Shown piece by piece: positions 1-6,954 of a DNA stretch of 9,295 nt (its first letter is position 1; each line of letters opens with the position of its first letter). This DNA is from JAKFWF01 sp041745515. GTDB lineage: Bacteria; Pseudomonadota; Alphaproteobacteria; Rhizobiales; Hyphomicrobiaceae. Location of the stretch: NCBI GenBank assembly GCA_041745515.1, contig JBGTIU010000166.1, positions 1-9,295 on the forward strand, read 5' to 3'. The position numbers and the translations under genes were made by a program. The notes beneath the pieces are model-generated. The model made no database searches and had not been told where the DNA came from. It was given only the letters and a program-made list of their open reading frames with translations.

Positions 1-2006
1 TAGTAGCCGCCATCCCGCAGGCCGAGGTCGTGGCCGGCCTCGTGCAGCGTGTCGTAGACGCCGGCGGCGAACTCGGTCGGCACGTAGAGTTCCCAGCCGA
101 GTTCGCCGACATAGGTCCGGCGGCAGGCGAGCGCCGTCGCATAGCCGATCTCGATCGAACGGACGGCCCCGAACGGAAATGAGGCGTTGTCAAGACGGTT
201 GCGCCCGACGCGTGCCAGCAGTTCGCGCGATTTCGGCCCCATCACCGGCAGCACGGCGTAGGCCGAAGTGACGTCGGTGACCGTCGCGCGCGCGTCCTCG
301 CGAATGTTGCGGCGCAACCAGTCGAGATCGCGAACGGCTTGCGCGGTCCCGGTCAGCACCAGGAACTCGGTTGCGGACAGGCGCGAGACCGTTACGTCGC
401 TTTCGTAGCCGCCGCGCACGTTGAGCATGCCGGTATAAACCGATGTGCCAACCGGAACCGCGACGTCATTGGCGCAGATGCGCTGCAGCTCGGCCTCGGC
501 ATCCGGCCCCTGCACCAAGAGCTTGGCAAACGACGTCATGTCGAAGATGGCTACGCCCAAGCGCGCGGCGCGCTGCTCCTCGACGTGCCAGGGGAACCAG
601 TTCTGCCGGTTCCAGTCGTAGACGATCTCGCGCTTTGCCGGCGGCGGCGCGAACACATTGGGCCGCTCCCAACCCATCTTAGATCCCCAGATCGCGCCCT
701 TGGCATCGAGCCGGTCGTAGAGCGCCGAGCGGCGGAAGGGCCGTGCGGTCTCGAGCTCACGGTTGGGCCACGGCATCATGTAATGCAGGCCCAGCACCTC
801 GCCGACCCGGTCCTTCATATAGCGGCCATTGGTGTTGAAGCCGGCAAAGCGCCGGATATCGACCGGCCACAGATCGAGCTGCGGCTCGCCCGACACAATC
901 CACTCGGCCAGCGCCATGCCGGCGCCGCCGGCGCTCGCGATGCCCATCGAGTTGAACCCGCCGGCAACGAACAGGCCTTTGACCTGCGGGCTCTCGCCCA
1001 TGATGTAGTTGTTGTCGGCGGTGAAGCTCTCCGGCCCGTTCATGAACTGCTTGACCTCGGCCGTCTCCAGCGCCGGCACGCGCTGGATGGCGTTCTGCAT
1101 CAGTATCTCGAACTGGTCCCAGTCGTCGGGCAGCATGCCGAACTCGAACTCGTCCGGCACGTCGGTCAGCCACGGCTTGGCCTTGGGCTCGAACCCGCCC
1201 ATCAGCAGCCCGCCGACCTCCTCCTTGAAGTAGATGTAGCCGTCCGGATCGCGCAGGCACGGCAGATCGGGCTCGATGCCGGGGATGCGGGCGGTGACAA
1301 TATACATGTGCTCGCAGGCGTGCAGCGGCACCGGCACGCCGACGGTATCGGCGAGTGCGCGCGACCACTGGCCGCCGGCGATGACGACGACATCGGCATT
1401 GATGGCGTGGGCTCCGACACGGACGCCACGGACGCGGCCGTCTTCGACGTCGATGCCGGTGACACGACTTTTCTCGTGGATCTTCGTGCCGCCGTTGCGG
1501 GCGCCCTTGGCGAGCGCCTGGGTGATGTCGGCGGGATTGGCTTTGCCGTCGCCCGGCAGCCAGACGGCGCCGACGAGATCGTCGTGCCGCATGAGCGGCC
1601 ATTTCTTCAACGCTTCCGCCGCAGAAAGCTGCTCGCAGGCGACGCCTTGCGCCTGCGCCGACGCCGCCACTCGTTTCAAAAACGTCATGCGATCAGGCGT
1701 TCGCGCAACGGTCAGGGAGCCACATTGCTTCCAGCCCGTCGCCTGGCCGGTCTCGGCTTCCAGCCTTGCATAGAGTTCGGTCGAATACCGGATCAGGCGC
1801 GTCATCGAGCTGTGGCCGCGCAGCTGACCGACAAGGCCGGCCGCATGCCAGGTGGTGCCGCCCGACAACTGTCCCTGTTCCAGCAGCACAACATCCTTCC
1901 AGCCGAGCTTGGTCAGGTGGTAGGCGATCGAGCATCCCGCGATGCCGCCGCCGATGATGACGGCGCGGGCGTGGGTCGAGAGAGCTGCTGCTTGAGTGTG
2001 GGACAC
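1..2006 (-). CDS. Dimethylglycine/sarcosine dehydrogenase-like FAD oxidoreductase with GcvT domain (3' end beyond window)
   Basis: Probably oxidatively demethylates an N-methylated amine such as dimethylglycine or sarcosine, passing the one-carbon unit to tetrahydrofolate. The frame is open from the left edge to a GTG at 2004-2006 and gives 668 codons; family members usually run to about 800-860, so the C-terminus is missing. Seen: a Rossmann motif VIIGGGIAG (Gly19, Gly21, Gly24), then GGTTWHAAGL with His54. That His matches the histidine that covalently binds FAD in mitochondrial DMGDH/SDH (family knowledge). The FAD domain ends near residue 370 after FVAGGFNSMGIASAGGAG; a linker (about 372-430) leads into a GcvT-like folate domain (from about 435, with FDMTSFAKLLVQGPDA near 490). 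No ATG precedes the GTG before an in-frame stop, and no strong ribosome site is visible. It lies 113 bp downstream of the UPF0260 gene on the same strand. The exact substrate is uncertain. Confidence 0.9.
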   Translation of the reverse strand, partial: MSHTQAAALSTHARAVIIGGGIAGCSIAYHLTKLGWKDVVLLEQGQLSGGTTWHAAGLVGQLRGHSSMTRLIRYSTELYARLEAETGQATGWKQCGSLTVARTPDRMTFLKRVAASAQAQGVACEQLSAAEALKKWPLMRHDDLVGAVWLPGDGKANPADITQALAKGARNGGTKIHEKSRVTGIDVEDGRVRGVRVGAHAINADVVVIAGGQWSRALADTVGVPVPLHACEHMYIVTARIPGIEPDLPCLRDPDGYIYFKEEVGGLLMGGFEPKAKPWLTDVPDEFEFGMLPDDWDQFEILMQNAIQRVPALETAEVKQFMNGPESFTADNNYIMGESPQVKGLFVAGGFNSMGIASAGGAGMALAEWIVSGEPQLDLWPVDIRRFAGFNTNGRYMKDRVGEVLGLHYMMPWPNRELETARPFRRSALYDRLDAKGAIWGSKMGWERPNVFAPPPAKREIVYDWNRQNWFPWHVEEQRAARLGVAIFDMTSFAKLLVQGPDAEAELQRICANDVAVPVGTSVYTGMLNVRGGYESDVTVSRLSATEFLVLTGTAQAVRDLDWLRRNIREDARATVTDVTSAYAVLPVMGPKSRELLARVGRNRLDNASFPFGAVRSIEIGYATALACRRTYVGELGWELYVPTEFAAGVYDTLHEAGHDLGLRDGGY

Positions 2007-2119
2007 TGGCTTGACCGATTGCTGGAGTTGCGAACCCGGTCGACCTGAAGGTGACCGGTAGCGGGCGCTGGCGCGGCGTCGTCATAGAGCCGTGAGCAGG
2101 TGTTGACGGACGCCTTGCT

Positions 2120-2611
2120 CTATCGCGGGCGAGCCTCGTACTCATCCGCTTTAAAATCCTTGATGATGTAGCGGTGCATGTTGTGCGGCTTGATGCGGCT
2201 TTCGTTCAAGGCCCAGGCGCGAACGGATATCCCGGCCTCATGTACGGTTTCGGCGCTGCCCGACACCAGTGGGTGCCACCACTGCAGGCCCCGGCCCTCC
2301 TCGACCAGCCGGTAGCCGCATGTCGGTGGCAGCCAGCTCAGATTGCGCACCTTGTCCGGATCGATCGCGATGCAGTCGGGCACCTTGCTGTGACGATTGG
2401 CATAGTCCGAGCAGCGGCAGCTTCCGACGTCAAGCAGGCGGCAGCTCAGACGCGTCAATTTAACGGCAAGCGTGTCCTCGTCTTCGAGCTTCACCAGACA
2501 ACAGCGCCCGCAGCCGTCGCAAAGGCTTTCCCATTCTGCCCGATCCATCTGCTCAAGCGTTTTCGTCGTCCAGAAAGGCGCATCGTTTTTCAACCGTGAA
2601 AATCCTTGCAT
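2120..2611 (-). CDS. UPF0260 / YcgN-like CxxCxxCC-cluster protein
   Basis: 163-residue cytoplasmic protein of the UPF0260 (YcgN) family, length close to E. coli YcgN; no biochemical role is established. Seen: the family signature LCDGCGRCCL with Cys31, Cys34, Cys37 and Cys38, followed by Cys57, Cys65, Cys67, Cys80 and Cys98. That cysteine content suggests binding of a metal or Fe-S cluster (inference). The N-terminal FW...L.QM...EWE segment and the C-terminal HRYIIKDF are also typical. The frame stays open far upstream into the antisense of the PBP gene, but homology begins at the ATG at 2609-2611, which is the start chosen. The gene is divergent from the PBP gene with only 57 bp between the start codons, so their promoters must overlap or lie inside the neighbouring genes. 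Confidence 0.9.
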   Translation of the reverse strand: MQGFSRLKNDAPFWTTKTLEQMDRAEWESLCDGCGRCCLVKLEDEDTLAVKLTRLSCRLLDVGSCRCSDYANRHSKVPDCIAIDPDKVRNLSWLPPTCGYRLVEEGRGLQWWHPLVSGSAETVHEAGISVRAWALNESRIKPHNMHRYIIKDFKADEYEARPR

Positions 2612-2668
2612 GTCGGCGCTCGCATTGCTGCCCCAGTCGGGTGTAAATAAGTCCGGCAGCGATGTCTC

Positions 2669-5005
2669 GTGATTCTTCGCCGACGCGGACGGCCGCGGAA
2701 AGGGCAACAATTGGGCGATTGGTTCCACAAGCAAGGCGGGCGCGACAGGCCCGTCAACTGGCTGGGTATCGATTCGTGGATCGATTCGAGCCTCGCAGGA
2801 ACCTGGGAGCGCGTCAAAGACGCCTACGACAGCGCCTCGAGTTTCGCCATGCGGTTCCGCTTGTCGGGCTGGACCCGTACCGCGAACGAAGTCGCATCGG
2901 AGATGATGACGCTCGGAGCCGGCGGTCTGGTCCTGATGTATGTCCTGGCGCTGCCGGCGTTTCTCGAGGTCGACGAGGACAAATACCTTACCACCGGCAA
3001 ATATGCGGTAAAATTTCTCGATGCTCAGGGTAACGAGATCGGCAAGCGCGGCATCAACCTCAACGACGCCATCCCGCTGGAAGAGATTCCCGATGTGCTG
3101 ATTCGCGCCACGATGGCGACGGAAGACCGGCGCTTTTTCGAGCACTTCGGCGTCGACATCATCGGCACGATGCGCGCGCTGGTTGCCAACGTCAATGCCG
3201 GCGAAACCGTTCAGGGCGGCTCGACGCTGACGCAACAGCTCGCCAAGAACCTGTTCCTGTCGTCCGAGCGCTCGCTGCAGCGCAAGATCAAGGAGGCGTT
3301 CCTGTCGTTCTGGCTCGAGAGCCGCCTGACCAAGCGCGAGATTTTGAAACTTTATCTCGATCGAGCCTACATGGGCGGCGGCGCCTTCGGGGTCGAAGCG
3401 GCGGCCCAATTCTACTTCGGCAAATCGGTGCGCGAAGTGAACATGGCCGAGGCCGCCTTGATGGCCGGCTTGTTCAAGGCTCCCACCAAGTTCGCCCCCC
3501 ACGTCAATCTTCCGGCTTCACGAGCACGTGCAAACGACGTGCTGTCAAACCTGATCGAGGCCGGCTACTACACGCCGGGACAGGTACATAACGCAAGATT
3601 GAACCCCGCCCGAATTATCGAGAACCGCAATACGTCCAGCCCCGAATGGTTCCTCGACTACGCTTACGAGGAGATCCAGCGCGTCATGGAGGGTAAGGGT
3701 CAATACGTCCTGACCGCGCGCACGACCGTTGACCTCAACCTGCAGAAACTTGCCGACGAAGCGCTGCAATCGACGGTCCGGCAGCACGGCAGGGTCAACG
3801 GGATACGTTCGGGAGCGATCGTATCCACCGAGGTCGACGGCGCGGTGCGCGCTCTTGTCGGCGGCCTCGACTACGGCGAGAGCCAGTTCAACCGCGCGAC
3901 CCAAGCCAAGCGGCAGCCGGGCTCGTCGTTCAAGCTTTATGTCTATGCTGCTGCGCTCGAGCACGGGCTGACGCGGAATACCACCGTGCCGGACCGCGCA
4001 CCGTCCTGCGGCAACTGGTCACCGAAAAACTACGACGGCGGTTCCGGCTCAGGACGCAGCGTTACGCTTGCGGAGGCGTTCATGCGATCGCTGAACTCGG
4101 TGGCGACCGAGTTGTCGCTGTATCGGCTCGGCCGGGACAGCCGCGACAAAGTCGTGGAAATGACCCAACGGCTCGGCGTCGACGGCATCAAAAAAACCTG
4201 CTCGATGGCGCTCGGCGATGGCTCCATCACGCCGCTTCAGAACACGGGTGCTTTCGCCCACTTTGCCAATGCCGGGAAGACAGCACGCCCCTATGCGATT
4301 CTTGAAGTATTCAATATGCGTGGCGACCTCCTCTATAGCCGCGAACGCGATGAGCCACCGCCTCAGCAACTGCTTTCCACCCGTTCAGTCGAGCAGATGA
4401 ACCAGATGATGCAACTCGTCGTCACCGACGGAACCGGTCGACGCGCAGCTTTGGATTTCACTCATGCCGTCGGCAAAACCGGCACGAGTTCGAGCTACCG
4501 CGACGCCTGGTTCGTTGGATTTACAGGCCGCTATGTCACCGGCGTCTGGCTCGGCAACGATGACAACCGCCCGACCAATCGCGTGACTGGAGGAGCACTT
4601 CCCGCGCAGACCTGGCAGGCCTACAACGCCGTTGCCCATACCAATATGAATATCCCGACGATCATGGGATTGACCCCGCATCCGGTGCAAGCAGCCGAGA
4701 GCCAAAGGCTTGCCGAGTTGCACAAACTTGAGCCCGTCGGCACCAAGCCGGGTGATCTGCAACCGCGACGCAACACCGGCATCATGCCGGAACCTACCAG
4801 AGAAGCGCTGAAGCGCGTTGCCCAGGCGATGCGCCGCGCCAGCGGCCAGATCCCGGAGACTACGACACCAGTACCAACGCCGCCGGAGACCCAACTGTCG
4901 CCCCCCGCCCCAGCACCCGCGGCGACCTCCGGTCGACGCGCTGAACCGGGAGTGACACCGACACCGCCCGGCCAGCGCACGGCGGCAGACAGAGCACGAC
5001 CGTAA
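2669..5005 (+). CDS. Class A penicillin-binding protein (PBP1A-type transglycosylase/transpeptidase)
   Basis: Bifunctional inner-membrane enzyme, 778 aa, that polymerises glycan strands from lipid II and crosslinks peptides in the periplasm. Seen: a basic cytoplasmic N-terminus; one membrane segment at about 81-97; the glycosyltransferase (GT51) domain with ATEDRRFFEHFG carrying catalytic Glu152, then GGSTLTQQLAKN (183-194) and KIKEAFLSFWLE. The transpeptidase has RQPGSSFK with nucleophile Ser419 and Lys422, SLN at 474-476 and KTG at 603-605. Residues 705-778 form a Pro/Thr/Ala-rich low-complexity tail. The start is GTG at 2669, the first start codon after the in-frame TAA at 2648; an ATG at 2662 is out of frame. 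The stop overlaps the next ATG by one base (TAATG), so it leads a translationally coupled three-gene unit. I leave the symbol blank because several class A paralogues exist in these bacteria. Confidence 0.95.
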   Translation: MILRRRGRPRKGQQLGDWFHKQGGRDRPVNWLGIDSWIDSSLAGTWERVKDAYDSASSFAMRFRLSGWTRTANEVASEMMTLGAGGLVLMYVLALPAFLEVDEDKYLTTGKYAVKFLDAQGNEIGKRGINLNDAIPLEEIPDVLIRATMATEDRRFFEHFGVDIIGTMRALVANVNAGETVQGGSTLTQQLAKNLFLSSERSLQRKIKEAFLSFWLESRLTKREILKLYLDRAYMGGGAFGVEAAAQFYFGKSVREVNMAEAALMAGLFKAPTKFAPHVNLPASRARANDVLSNLIEAGYYTPGQVHNARLNPARIIENRNTSSPEWFLDYAYEEIQRVMEGKGQYVLTARTTVDLNLQKLADEALQSTVRQHGRVNGIRSGAIVSTEVDGAVRALVGGLDYGESQFNRATQAKRQPGSSFKLYVYAAALEHGLTRNTTVPDRAPSCGNWSPKNYDGGSGSGRSVTLAEAFMRSLNSVATELSLYRLGRDSRDKVVEMTQRLGVDGIKKTCSMALGDGSITPLQNTGAFAHFANAGKTARPYAILEVFNMRGDLLYSRERDEPPPQQLLSTRSVEQMNQMMQLVVTDGTGRRAALDFTHAVGKTGTSSSYRDAWFVGFTGRYVTGVWLGNDDNRPTNRVTGGALPAQTWQAYNAVAHTNMNIPTIMGLTPHPVQAAESQRLAELHKLEPVGTKPGDLQPRRNTGIMPEPTREALKRVAQAMRRASGQIPETTTPVPTPPETQLSPPAPAPAATSGRRAEPGVTPTPPGQRTAADRARP

Positions 5006-5670
5006 TGTCTACCGCCGGTCTCGATGGGCCCAGACCGCAAACCCAGCCACGGCTCATCGCAATACGCGCTATCCTGACCGGCATCGCCGATTCCATCCTG
5101 AATCTTTGCGTGTTTCTCGCCATTGCCCTGATAGGCGGCATTTGGTCGAGTTGGATCATGGTGGAGCGTGGCTCGAGCCTGTTCACCAGCACCAGCGGTG
5201 CCTGGGTGCTTTGGACGGGTGCAGGCCGGCCGGATGCGGACCCTTACACGCGTGCGCACTTCGCTCGACAAGGCAGCCTGCCGTTGGGTTCCACCGCGAT
5301 GCACGTCTGGAACGCCCGTGCCGACGATGACGGCCAGAGGCTTCACTCGTCCTGTGAGTACGCATTGGAGGGTGACGGCCTCAACGCCGAGTGGTGGAGC
5401 CTGGCGGTCTTCGACGAACGCGGCTCTCTGATCGTCAATGCTGCCGAGCGCCATGCCTACAATTCGCGAACTGTGGCGCTTGGTCCCGACGGCGGATACA
5501 TTGTGACCTTGGCCCGCGACGCCCGCCCTGGCAATTGGCTGCCGACGGGGGGCGCCGGGCGTCTCGTTCTGCAGTTGTCGCGTCCCGCCCCTCGCCCCAA
5601 TGCCAGAGCGGAAGAAGCGCAGGCAGCCTTGCGCGGTTTGCCGACGATCCGCAGGATCGCATGTAGATGA
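5005..5670 (+). CDS. DUF1214-type membrane-anchored protein
   Basis: 221-residue protein, function not established. Seen: a cytoplasmic N-terminus, one hydrophobic segment at about 29-52 (signal anchor) and a periplasmic domain. The C-terminal part, GGYIVTLARD then GNWLPTGGAGRLVLQLSRPAP (about 163-197), matches the NWLP...L.L.R...P end typical of DUF1214, and the centre has WWSLAVFDERGSLI. DUF1214 domains are often paired with DUF1254 domains, as here. The ATG shares a base with the PBP stop and the stop overlaps the next ATG by 4 nt, which indicates co-translation of all three genes. By position I infer an accessory role in envelope or peptidoglycan synthesis; the sequence shows no catalytic motif. 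Confidence 0.8.
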   Translation: MSTAGLDGPRPQTQPRLIAIRAILTGIADSILNLCVFLAIALIGGIWSSWIMVERGSSLFTSTSGAWVLWTGAGRPDADPYTRAHFARQGSLPLGSTAMHVWNARADDDGQRLHSSCEYALEGDGLNAEWWSLAVFDERGSLIVNAAERHAYNSRTVALGPDGGYIVTLARDARPGNWLPTGGAGRLVLQLSRPAPRPNARAEEAQAALRGLPTIRRIACR

Positions 5671-6245
5671 AAACGCCCGGCACCGATAGGCGCCGCCCTC
5701 GCGTGAAGCCGCGCACGCTGGCGCTGGCCGTCATCGCAGGAGCAATTGTGCATATCTGCGCGACACTGACCTGGCCCTACCTGACGACCGGCGGTGCCTT
5801 CGAACGGCTATCGAAGCTATTGCCCGTCGATCAGATGCGAGTGCTGCCGCCCACTGCTGCGAAGACACAGGTCATGGCCTTCCAGGCGCCTGATCTGCGG
5901 TATGCGGTTTGCCGGTTTAACGCCTCGGAGGCGGCCATTGTCGTGCGAGCGAGCCTGCCGGAATCGGGTTGGACGTTTTCCGTGCATGGGACACAGGGTC
6001 AGAGCATCTACGTGGTATCGGGGCAGGATCAGCGTGCGACCGAAATTGCGTTGCTTCTGTTGCCGCCCGGGGAACGCTTCGTCGGCCCGCTGCCGGAGGC
6101 CAGGCTCACTTCCGGGTTGGCTCAGGTGCCACTGCCAACCGCCGAAGGGCTCATCGTAATCCGCGCGCCCAGCAAGGGCGCTGCCTATCATGCCGTTCTG
6201 GAAGCCGAACTCGCCAAGGCGTCATGCACGCCGCGGCGGTCCTGA
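5667..6245 (+). CDS. DUF1254-type membrane-anchored protein
   Basis: 192-residue protein with a basic N-terminus and one hydrophobic segment at about 17-38, followed by a domain resembling short DUF1254 proteins of Hyphomicrobiales: FERLSKLLP, VLPP, then DLRYAVCRFNASEAAIVVRASLPESGWTFSVHG (about 73-106) and EGLIVIRA near the C-terminus. Function unknown. It starts at an ATG inside the upstream stop (ATGA, 4-nt overlap), so it is almost certainly translated with the DUF1214 gene. The two probably form a pair at the inner membrane beside the PBP (inference from operon and shared topology). It ends 18 bp before the convergent 63-residue gene; no clear intrinsic terminator fits in that gap. Confidence 0.78.
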   Translation: MKTPGTDRRRPRVKPRTLALAVIAGAIVHICATLTWPYLTTGGAFERLSKLLPVDQMRVLPPTAAKTQVMAFQAPDLRYAVCRFNASEAAIVVRASLPESGWTFSVHGTQGQSIYVVSGQDQRATEIALLLLPPGERFVGPLPEARLTSGLAQVPLPTAEGLIVIRAPSKGAAYHAVLEAELAKASCTPRRS

Positions 6246-6263
6246 GCCGTCCTGGCAACCGTC

Positions 6264-6455
6264 TCAATCGGCGATCTCGAGGCGATCGCGTAAACGGCGG
6301 CGCAGAACAGGCTCGGCCTGCGTCACCGTCTCCTCGACCCAGCGCTGGTAGCGCACGCCTGGAAAGATGACGATCTCGCCCCGTTTCTCGGTGCTGCCGC
6401 CTGGCTCAGGCGAACGCACAGCTCGGGCTGCACAAAAATCGTGAATTGTCGCCAT
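6264..6455 (-). CDS. Small conserved hypothetical protein (63 aa)
   Basis: 63 residues, basic with an acidic patch, no membrane segment or signal peptide. The core GEIVIFPGVRYQRW (about 26-39) resembles a motif I associate with short hypothetical proteins of Rhizobiales, usually followed by a charged tail ending in DRLE; here RRRLRDRLEIAD. Function unknown. The start is the ATG at 6453-6455, with the N-terminus MATIHDF also resembling such relatives. It is convergent with the DUF1254 gene and lies 86 bp downstream of DUF1491 on the same strand. A perfect CtrA-type box sits in that 86-bp gap, 75 nt from the ATG, so it may have its own cell-cycle promoter. The main doubt is its short length. 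Confidence 0.65.
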   Translation of the reverse strand: MATIHDFCAARAVRSPEPGGSTEKRGEIVIFPGVRYQRWVEETVTQAEPVLRRRLRDRLEIAD

Positions 6456-6530
6456 TCAAATGTGCCCCCGCACTTTGCTGGTCGCACGCGAGACGCCGCT
6501 GACTTGTTTGCACAGTCACGATGGATTCGG

Positions 6531-6546
6531 TTAACAAATCGTTAAC
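6531..6546. promoter_or_regulatory. Perfect CtrA-type box upstream of the 63-aa gene
   Basis: TTAACAAATCGTTAAC reads as TTAA-N7-TTAAC on both strands, the full consensus for the cell-cycle regulator CtrA in alphaproteobacteria. It starts 75 nt upstream of the ATG at 6455 and its far half covers the DUF1491 stop codon (6542-6544). A GANTC site for the CcrM methylase (GATTC, 6524-6528) lies two bases away on the gene-proximal side. Regulation is inferred from the motif only. Confidence 0.6.
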
Positions 6547-6898
6547 GAGCGTCTTTAGGAGACAGCCAGTCGCCTAGAAAATGGCGACCCTGCCGATCCT
6601 CCACCTCTACGACCCAAACGTCGGGATCATAGTCAAACTGCTGTTCAAGGTAGGTTTCGACCTCGGCGTCCGCGGTTCCTGGCCGACCCAGGTGCGGCAC
6701 CCAACTGCGCTCGGCATCGCCGGCCTCAAATCCAGCGGGGGCCGGCCCATAGAGGATTGCCGTACCGTCGAGCATGGAAATCTTGATGAAGATGGCACCG
6801 GCATCATCGTCGCCATGACGCACGATCACTGCCGGAGCGCCGGCCGCCGAACACTTGCGGAGGTAGGCTTTGATCCAAATCTCCGATTTCAGCCGCAT
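6542..6898 (-). CDS. DUF1491 family protein
   Basis: 118-residue soluble protein of the alphaproteobacterial DUF1491 family; function unknown. Seen: the N-terminal RLKSEIWIKAYLRKC (2-16), then VIVRHGDDDAGAIFIKI, LYGPAP, and the conserved C-terminal DPDVWVVEVEDRQGRHFLGDWL (about 91-112). Length is normal for the family, so the gene is intact. The start is the ATG at 6896-6898; an ATG 8 nt upstream is out of frame. A hairpin and a MITE-like element begin only 13 bp upstream, and the SD-like AGGG (6913-6910 read on the minus strand) straddles that junction. The native leader and promoter have probably been displaced or replaced by the repeat. Confidence 0.88.
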   Translation of the reverse strand: MRLKSEIWIKAYLRKCSAAGAPAVIVRHGDDDAGAIFIKISMLDGTAILYGPAPAGFEAGDAERSWVPHLGRPGTADAEVETYLEQQFDYDPDVWVVEVEDRQGRHFLGDWLSPKDAR

Positions 6899-6911
6899 GG
6901 GCGCATTTACC

Positions 6912-6954
6912 CTAGGGTCTGTCCGGTTTTGGTTGAATCGTGGACAGACCCTAG
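6912..6954. repeat. 43-bp CTAG-bounded hairpin repeat, copy 1
   Basis: Perfect 13-bp arms CTAGGGTCTGTCC / GGACAGACCCTAG separated by a 17-nt loop beginning GGTTTTGG and containing GAATC. An identical 43-bp copy lies at 9117-9159. The CTAG at both ends could be a 4-bp target duplication around 9-bp inverted ends GGTCTGTCC, as seen with IS5-type elements, which would make this a minimal element or a fused-ends remnant of an IS. It has no T-tract, so it is not a standard intrinsic terminator in either direction. Confidence 0.85.

Noticed and set aside
339..2048. Long plus-strand open frame (569 codons)
   Set aside because: It is antisense to the flavoprotein gene, whose frame has clear Rossmann, WHAAG and GcvT motifs. 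The plus-strand product is Arg/Ala/His-rich with no family motif; high GC explains its openness.
2037..2057. CGGTCGACC-TGAA-GGTGACCG hairpin between the UPF0260 and flavoprotein genes as a terminator
   Set aside because: The stem needs a bulge (5 + 3 bp) and has no T-tract in the minus direction; too weak to call.
2612..2668. Sigma-70 promoter for the PBP (TTGCTG at 2625, TAAATA at 2644)
   Set aside because: The spacer is only 13 nt, too short for a standard promoter.
2662..3033. ATG at 2662 as a start upstream of the PBP
   Set aside because: It is in a different frame from the PBP and opens a 123-codon product without family motifs; the GTG at 2669 is in frame.
2612..3502. Upstream extension of the UPF0260 frame to 460 codons
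   Set aside because: The extension runs antisense through the PBP glycosyltransferase domain and has no family resemblance; the family starts at the ATG at 2611.
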